From: Glycocaulis profundi
Lineage (GTDB): Bacteria; Pseudomonadota; Alphaproteobacteria; Caulobacterales; Maricaulaceae
Assembly (NCBI GenBank): GCA_007050995.1
Contig: VJOU01000019.1
Location: 1-64,000 of the forward strand
DNA length: 64,000 nucleotides
Reading direction: 5' to 3'
Below are positions 59,038-64,000 of this stretch, piece by piece. The position numbers and the translations under genes are program-made. The notes below the pieces were generated by a model that was not told the origin of the DNA, did not search any database, and was given only the letters and a program-made list of their open reading frames with translations. Each line of letters begins with the position of its first letter. Position 1 is the stretch's first letter.

Positions 59038-62000
59038 CTAAGCCAGGTTCAGCAGCTCCGGGTCGCCGCCCTGGGCGGCGATGTTGACCGTGACCGTGCG
59101 CTCTGAGGCGAAGCGGTAGATGTAGTGGGGGCCGCCCGCCTTGGGGCCGGTGCCTGACAGGCCCTCCCCGCCGAAGGGCTGCACGCCGACCACCGCGCCG
59201 GTCATGTTGCGGTTCACGTACACATTGCCCGCGGGCACCGCCTCGCGGACCACGTCGAAGAAGCGCTGCAGGCGCGAGTGCACGCCCAGCGTCAGGCCAT
59301 AGCCCTTGTCCGCCAGCGCCTTGGCCGTCTCGCCCAGCTTGCCGCGCTTGTAGCGGACGACGTGCAGGACGGGGCCGAACTTCTCCTCGGTGAGCTGGTC
59401 GAGCGATTTCAGCTCGATCAGGGTCGGGGCGAAGAAATGGCCCTTGCCCTCCAGACCCGCCGGGATTTCGGTCCGGTGCAGGATGGTGGCCTCCGTTTTC
59501 ATCTGCGTGACGTGGTCGGACAGCATCTTGTGCGCCTCGGCGTCGATCACCGGGCCGACATCGGTCGAGGCGTCGCCCGCATCGCCCAGCTTGAGCTCGC
59601 TCATGGTCCCGATCAGACCCGCGATCAGGCTGTCGGCGGTGTCCTCGGGCAGGAAGATCACCCGCAGGGCCGAACAGCGCTGGCCCGCCGAGCCGAAGGC
59701 GGACAACACCGCGTCGTCGAACACCTGCTCCTTGAGGGCGGAGGTGTCGATGAACATGCCGTTCAGCCCGCCGGTCTCCGCGATCAGGGGCACGATGGGC
59801 CCGTCGCGCTCGGCCAGGGTGCGGTTGATGATCCGGGCGACTTCGGTCGAGCCGGTGAAGGCCACGCCCGCGGTGGCGGGATGGCCGGTGAGCATCGCGC
59901 CCACCTTGCCGTCGCCGGGGACGAGATGCAGGGCTTTCGCGGGCAGTCCGGCCTCGAGGAAGATCTTCACCGCCTCGAAGGCGATCAGCGGGCTCTGCTC
60001 GGCGGGCTTGGCGACCACCGTGTTGCCCGCCGCCAGCGCGGCGGCGACCTGTCCGGTGAAGATGGCGAGCGGGAAGTTCCACGGGCTGATGCACACGAAC
60101 ACGCCCCGGCCCTTCAGCTCGAGATGGTTCGTCTCCCCCGCCGGTCCGGGCAGGCGGGTGGGGCCGGCGAATTTCGCTTCCGCCTCGGCGGCGTAGTAGC
60201 GCAGGAAGTCCACCGCCTCGCGGACCTCCGCCACCCCGTCAGACAGCGTCTTGCCGGTCTCGCGGGTCATCAGGGCGATCAGGCGGTCGGTCTCGCGCTC
60301 CAGCGCGTCGGCCATGTCGCGCAGCACCTTCGCGCGCGATCCGCCCCCGGCGCGGTGCCAGGTCTCGAACTCCTCGGCCGCCGCCTTGAAGGCCGCGTTC
60401 ACGTCGTCCTCGGTCGCGTCGGCGACATCGGCGACATGGAAGCTCAGATCGGCGGGGCTTTTGAGCGCCGCGCCGCCCTTGGTCTTCGCCTTTCCCGAGA
60501 TGATCGGTCCGCAGGCATAGGGGCCGTGGCCGTCGAAGGCCTGCCGGGCGGCGGCGAGCCGCTCGCGCACGGCCTTCTGGGTGAGATCGACCCCGGCGGA
60601 GTTGGTCCGGTGCGGGCCGTACAGCCGCGGCGGGGCCGGGATGAAGGGGTGACGGTCGATGGCGTCCGCGCCTTCGAACGGGCCGCGCGCCACGTCGGCG
60701 GCGGGCACGTCAGGGTCGAGGAAGGCGTGCACGAACGAGGTGTTCGCTCCGTTCTCCAGCAGGCGGCGGACCAGATAGGGCAGCAGGTCCTCATGGCTGC
60801 CCACCGGCGCGTAGATGCGCACAGGCTTCATCTCGAACGCCTCGAAGGCGGCGTTGTAGAGCGGCTCGCCCATGCCGTGCAGGCGCTGGAACTCGTAAGC
60901 CTCGTTGCCCGCCTCGGAAGCCAGCTCGCGCACCGCGGCCAGAGTGTGGGCATTGTGGGTGGCGAACTGGGGGTAGATCGCGTCCGGCGCGGCCAGCAGC
61001 CGTCGCGCGCTGGCCAGATAGTTCAGGTCCGTCGCCGGCTTGGTGGTCCAGACGGGAAAGTCGGGCATGCCGTTCTGCTGGGAGAATTTGATCTCGGTGT
61101 CCCAGTAGGCGCCCTTGACCAGCCGGACCAGGAAGCGGCGGTTGGTCTCGCCCGCCAGCTCCACCAGACGGTCGATCACGCCCAGCGTGCGCTTGTGATA
61201 GGCCTGCACGGCCAGGCCCAGCCCCTGCCAGCCCTCGAGCTCGGGGGCGCGGGCCAGAGCCTCGAAAATCTTCATGCCGATGACCAGCCGGTCCGCCTCC
61301 TCGGCGTCCAGACAGAAGCCGATGTCGGCGTCCCTGGCCGCCACCGCCAGCTCCAGCACCCGCGGCAGAAGTTCGGCCATCACGCGCGCTTCCTTGACCG
61401 CGTGGAATTTCGGGTGCAGCGCGGAGAGCTTCACCGACACGCCGTCGGCCAGCTCGATCGGACCGTCCTGACGGTTGGCGGCCACCACCTTGATGGCGTG
61501 CATGTAGCGCTCGTGATAGCGCGCGGCGTCCGTCTCGGTGCGCGCACCCTCGCCCAGCATGTCGAAGGAGAAGAGCGGCTTCTGGCCCTTGGGCAGCTTC
61601 CAGGTCCGGCCGCGTTTGATCGCCGCCTCGATGGAGCGGCCCAGCACGAACTGCTCGCCCAGAATGCGCATGGCCTGCCGGGTGGCGGTGCGGATCACCG
61701 GCTCGCCCAGCCGCCCGGCGAGGCGGCGGAAATAGACGCCCGGATCCTTCTTGGCCGCGGGGTCGACCTCCATCAGCGAGCCGGTCAGCATCAGGCCCAG
61801 CGTGGAGGCGTTCACCAGCCAGTTGTCGGACTTCCAGGCGTGCGAACCCCATTTGCCCTCGCCGATCTTCTCGGCGATGAGCTGGTCGGCGGTCTCGGCG
61901 TCGGGCACGCGCAGCAGGGCTTCTGCCAGGCACATCAGCGCCAGGCCTTCCTTGTTGGTCAGGCCGAATTCCTGAAGGAAGGACTCCATCAGGCCGGTGC

Positions 62001-62169
62001 GGTTCTTCGCCTTGCGCGCGCGCTCGACCAGATCGATGGCGGTCTGGCCCGCATTGGCCCGGCGTTCGGGGTCCAGCCCCGCCAGCCGGTTCAGATTGCG
62101 GGCGGCCTCGCGCTCGTCGGCGAATTTCTCCGCGTCCAGCCCATCCCAGTCGATCCTCGCATCCGCCAT
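59038..62169 (-). CDS. putA: Bifunctional proline dehydrogenase / glutamate semialdehyde dehydrogenase PutA
   Basis: 1043 residues. The proline dehydrogenase barrel (about 140-480) has SVKLSALHPKF, RLVKGAYWDTEIK and QFATHNAHT. The aldehyde dehydrogenase half (about 540-1035) has ISPWNFPLAIFTGQ, GFTGSTEVAR-like AFTGSTEV, AETGGLN and the catalytic Cys in GSAGQRCSALR. No ribbon-helix-helix DNA-binding domain is present, so it does not regulate itself. GAGGG fits ATG 62169 (MADARIDW) better than 62178. The product oxidises proline to glutamate. It diverges from a GT4 gene. Confidence 0.96.
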   Translation of the reverse strand: MADARIDWDGLDAEKFADEREAARNLNRLAGLDPERRANAGQTAIDLVERARKAKNRTGLMESFLQEFGLTNKEGLALMCLAEALLRVPDAETADQLIAEKIGEGKWGSHAWKSDNWLVNASTLGLMLTGSLMEVDPAAKKDPGVYFRRLAGRLGEPVIRTATRQAMRILGEQFVLGRSIEAAIKRGRTWKLPKGQKPLFSFDMLGEGARTETDAARYHERYMHAIKVVAANRQDGPIELADGVSVKLSALHPKFHAVKEARVMAELLPRVLELAVAARDADIGFCLDAEEADRLVIGMKIFEALARAPELEGWQGLGLAVQAYHKRTLGVIDRLVELAGETNRRFLVRLVKGAYWDTEIKFSQQNGMPDFPVWTTKPATDLNYLASARRLLAAPDAIYPQFATHNAHTLAAVRELASEAGNEAYEFQRLHGMGEPLYNAAFEAFEMKPVRIYAPVGSHEDLLPYLVRRLLENGANTSFVHAFLDPDVPAADVARGPFEGADAIDRHPFIPAPPRLYGPHRTNSAGVDLTQKAVRERLAAARQAFDGHGPYACGPIISGKAKTKGGAALKSPADLSFHVADVADATEDDVNAAFKAAAEEFETWHRAGGGSRAKVLRDMADALERETDRLIALMTRETGKTLSDGVAEVREAVDFLRYYAAEAEAKFAGPTRLPGPAGETNHLELKGRGVFVCISPWNFPLAIFTGQVAAALAAGNTVVAKPAEQSPLIAFEAVKIFLEAGLPAKALHLVPGDGKVGAMLTGHPATAGVAFTGSTEVARIINRTLAERDGPIVPLIAETGGLNGMFIDTSALKEQVFDDAVLSAFGSAGQRCSALRVIFLPEDTADSLIAGLIGTMSELKLGDAGDASTDVGPVIDAEAHKMLSDHVTQMKTEATILHRTEIPAGLEGKGHFFAPTLIELKSLDQLTEEKFGPVLHVVRYKRGKLGETAKALADKGYGLTLGVHSRLQRFFDVVREAVPAGNVYVNRNMTGAVVGVQPFGGEGLSGTGPKAGGPHYIYRFASERTVTVNIAAQGGDPELLNLA

Positions 62170-62410
62170 GTCCCGCATCCCTCAAGACCCTTCAAACAGT
62201 GTCAGGGCGAGCATGGCCCTGAAAAACGAACGCGCGCCGGGATCGCCGTATCCATCCGACCGGCGCCTGACATGCGCGAGAAGCGAAACCACGCCCGGCC
62301 ATGCCCGGTCAATCGAAGTCGGCATTGTGCGGCGCGATGGCGGGACGGGGTCCGCGGCGCCCGGCCCTTCGCGCAGCGGGCGGGATGGGCTAAGACCCCT
62401 GCCCATGTTG

Positions 62411-62416
62411 TATAAG
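62411..62416 (+). promoter_or_regulatory. -10 box of the GT4 gene, leaderless
   Basis: TATAAG ends 8 nt before ATG 62425. No good -35 at 17 bp is seen. The distance implies a leaderless transcript. Confidence 0.4.
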
Positions 62417-62424
62417 AGCCTGAC

Positions 62425-63561
62425 ATGAGCACGACCGAAACTCCGATCCCGTCCCCCGCCGAGGCCGCGCCCGACGACGACCGTCCGCTGCGCATCATGC
62501 TGGTCAGCGACGCGTGGGAGCCGCAGGTCAACGGCGTGGTCCGCACCCTGACCCGCACGGCGGAGGAATGCCGGGCGATGGGCCATGAGGTGGAGGTGAT
62601 CCATCCCGGCCTGGGCTACCGCACCATTCCGCTGCCCACCTACCCGGACATCAAGCTGGCGCTGGACGCGCGCCGGGACATCGAGGAGCGGTTCAAGGCG
62701 TTCGAGCCCGAGGCGATCCACATCGCCACCGAGGGCACGCTGGGCGAGACCGCCCGCAAGATCTGCCTGCGCTGGAAGCTGCCCTTCACGACCAGCTACC
62801 ACACCAAGTTTCCCGAATACGTGAACGCGCGCTTCCCGTTCATTCCTCTGGCGGCGGGCTATTCGTTCATGCGGCGCTTCCACAACTCGGGCAACCGGAT
62901 GATGGTCGCGACCCCTTCCATGCGCGACGATCTGGCCAAGCGCGGCTTCAACAACATCACCCCCTGGGCGCGCGGCGTGGACACCGAGCAGTTCCATCCC
63001 TCCCTGCGCGGGATCGACGGCGGGGTCTACAAGGACCTCGAAGGCCCGATCTTCGTCTATGTCGGCCGCGTGGCGGTGGAGAAGAACATCGAGTCCTTCC
63101 TCGCCCTGGACCTGCCCGGCACGAAGGTCGTGGTGGGCCCCGGCCCTCAGCTTGAAGAGCTGAAGAAGAAATACCCCAAGGCCGTCTTCACCGGATCCAA
63201 ATCCGGCGAGGAGCTGGCGCGGCACTTCGCCGACGCGGACGTGTCGGTCTTCCCCAGCTGGACGGACACGTTCGGCCTGGTGATCCTGGAATCGATGGCC
63301 ACCGGCACGCCCGTCGCCGCCTTCCCCGCGCCGGGACCGAAGGACCTGATCCCCGGCACGGGCGCGGGCGCGGTCAGCGACGACCTGAAGGCGGCCTGCC
63401 TGGAGGCGCTGACCATGGACCGGGCGCGCTGCCGCGAATACGCCGAAGGTTTCTCCTGGCGCTCCTGCGCGGAGGAGTTCGTGCGCAATCTCAAGCCCCA
63501 GCCCAAGCCCGAGCGGCGCCGCTTCTGGCGGCGGCTGCGGCGGCTGGGCCGCGCCGGCTGA
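62425..63561 (+). CDS. Glycosyltransferase family 4
   Basis: 378 residues. RIMLVSDAWEPQVNGVVRTL is the donor-lobe start of GT4 alpha-mannosyl/glycolipid transferases. The acceptor part has FTTSYHTKFPEYV; the sugar-nucleotide lobe has VGRVAVEKNIESFL and the E-x7-E motif in FPSWTDTFGLVILESMATG. This pattern is found in GDP-mannose-dependent and glycolipid (SqdX-like) enzymes. The C-terminus is basic (RRRFWRRLRRL), likely membrane-binding. It probably builds a glycolipid. Confidence 0.88.
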   Translation: MSTTETPIPSPAEAAPDDDRPLRIMLVSDAWEPQVNGVVRTLTRTAEECRAMGHEVEVIHPGLGYRTIPLPTYPDIKLALDARRDIEERFKAFEPEAIHIATEGTLGETARKICLRWKLPFTTSYHTKFPEYVNARFPFIPLAAGYSFMRRFHNSGNRMMVATPSMRDDLAKRGFNNITPWARGVDTEQFHPSLRGIDGGVYKDLEGPIFVYVGRVAVEKNIESFLALDLPGTKVVVGPGPQLEELKKKYPKAVFTGSKSGEELARHFADADVSVFPSWTDTFGLVILESMATGTPVAAFPAPGPKDLIPGTGAGAVSDDLKAACLEALTMDRARCREYAEGFSWRSCAEEFVRNLKPQPKPERRRFWRRLRRLGRAG

Positions 63562-63573
63562 GCCCTGACGTGA

Positions 63574-63602
63574 AAAGCCCCGGAGCGCCGCTCCGGGGCT
63601 TT
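63574..63602. terminator. Bidirectional terminator between GT4 and pstS
   Basis: AAAGCCCCGGAGC (63574-63586), GCC, GCTCCGGGGCTTT (63590-63602), a 13 bp stem with A/T ends, so both directions are served. Confidence 0.9.
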
Positions 63603-63623
63603 CTCATGTCAGCCGGGCGCGGC

Positions 63624-64000
63624 TCAGTCGTGGGTGCGCACGCCGGTCATCGGGGTCAGCGACATCGCGTTCTGGCGAGCCTCTTCGCGTTCGTCGTCGG
63701 GCAGGGCGATCAGGCCGCGCTCGGCGAGATAGCCGAACGGACCGAACGCCTCTTCAGAGACGAACTCCTCCACGAACTCGGCCATGCCCGGCACCACGCC
63801 GACATGCTGGTTCTTCACATAGAAGAACATCGAGCGCGAGATCGGGTATTCGCCGCTGGAGATCAGGTCGTACTCGGGCTGCACGCCGCTGATGGGCACG
63901 CCCTTGATGCGGTCGGAGTTCTGCTCGAGGAAGGAATAGCCGAAGATGCCGAACTGGGTGGGCGACTGGGCGATGGTCTGCACGATCACGTTGTCGTTCT
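63624..64000 (-). CDS. pstS: Phosphate ABC transporter substrate-binding protein PstS, N-terminus beyond the right edge
   Basis: The frame is open to the right edge (about 124 C-terminal codons visible), so the start is beyond the window. PTQFGIFGYSFLEQNSDRIKGVPISGV and the ...SGEYPISRSMFFYVKNQHVGVVPGMAEFVEEF stretch are typical of PstS-type phosphate-binding proteins, and the end is LTPMTGVRTHD. It binds phosphate in the periplasm for PstCAB. Together with phoD and the Pho box at 38.7 kb it places two phosphate-scavenging loci in the window. Confidence 0.85.
   Translation of the reverse strand, partial: NDNVIVQTIAQSPTQFGIFGYSFLEQNSDRIKGVPISGVQPEYDLISSGEYPISRSMFFYVKNQHVGVVPGMAEFVEEFVSEEAFGPFGYLAERGLIALPDDEREEARQNAMSLTPMTGVRTHD

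Noticed and set aside
59278..62415. A 1045-codon open frame on the plus strand opposite putA
   Set aside because: High-GC third positions leave few stops in the antisense frame. Its translation is rich in Arg/Gly/Gln with no domain, and the minus strand is a complete PutA.
1..64000. CRISPR arrays, insertion sequences, integrases, toxin-antitoxin pairs or anti-phage systems
   Set aside because: None seen: no regularly spaced repeats, no transposase or integrase motifs, and composition is even across the window.

Overview
The window reads as chromosomal DNA of a GC-rich alphaproteobacterium. Pointers are PHB metabolism genes (phaB, phaR), an RpoH with the sigma-32 signature, the ftsE-ftsX-DUF218-plsC-DUF2125 run, cobS/cobT beside bolA and a J-domain gene, a SAM-II riboswitch, an EcfG-type stress promoter, a CtrA-like site and GANTC methylation sites. 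Together these suggest the Caulobacterales/Maricaulales side of the class; that placement is inference. There is no prophage, insertion sequence, CRISPR array, rRNA or tRNA. The region is dense core genome, with many ATGA or TGATG start/stop overlaps inside operons.

Layout. 1-1.6 kb: the N-terminal part of an unrecognised secreted protein (it runs off the left edge) and a coupled 46-residue membrane peptide, divergent from aroK. 1.7-4.7 kb: aroK-aroB-corC-like operon. 4.7-9.6 kb: bolA, a J-domain gene, cobS, cobT and a phytase-like lipoprotein. 9.7-13.5 kb: a very large TIGR02302/DUF4175 membrane protein and a secreted ChaN/Ere-like protein. 13.5-18.5 kb: zinc-ribbon DUF3426 protein, then ftsE-ftsX, ydcF-like, plsC and DUF2125. 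18.5-22.8 kb: two tiny membrane proteins, hisC with a methyltransferase, gloB with a cupin, and a secreted protein. 22.9-25.5 kb: phaB and phaR, a CtrA-site/leaderless orphan gene and a membrane protein. 25.5-29 kb: lipid-linked glycosyltransferases and an HMG-CoA-lyase-like enzyme. 29-33 kb: a leftward cluster cysS, an acidic protein, an IscU-like scaffold, yidD, a GT2 and a thioesterase. 33-34.5 kb: folE and a DUF4168 secreted protein under a stress-type promoter. 34.5-38.8 kb: a TonB receptor and phoD behind a four-unit Pho-box array. 38.8-44.5 kb: rluD-like, BASS transporter, a WYL regulator with its neighbour, GNAT, rpoH and yhhN. 44.6-50.3 kb: DUF481, a trypsin-like protease with three CDEP repeats, phzF, a thioredoxin-like lipoprotein and a serine hydrolase. 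50.3-58.5 kb: nrdB and nrdA, each behind paired NrdR-like boxes, flanking a hom-metX-metB methionine operon that carries a DNA operator and a SAM-II riboswitch. 59-64 kb: putA, a GT4 and the C-terminal part of pstS, cut by the right edge.

The regulatory DNA is the richest part of the window. The met operon stacks a promoter, a palindromic operator and a SAM-II aptamer within about 95 bp. The TonB receptor/phoD pair has a Pho box. Both RNR genes have paired boxes. At least five genes have a -10 box only 7-10 nt before the ATG, implying leaderless mRNAs. Six of about fourteen convergent gene pairs end on one shared CTAG tetranucleotide. An orphan bidirectional terminator lies between the divergent genes cysS and folE and may mark a small RNA or an attenuator.
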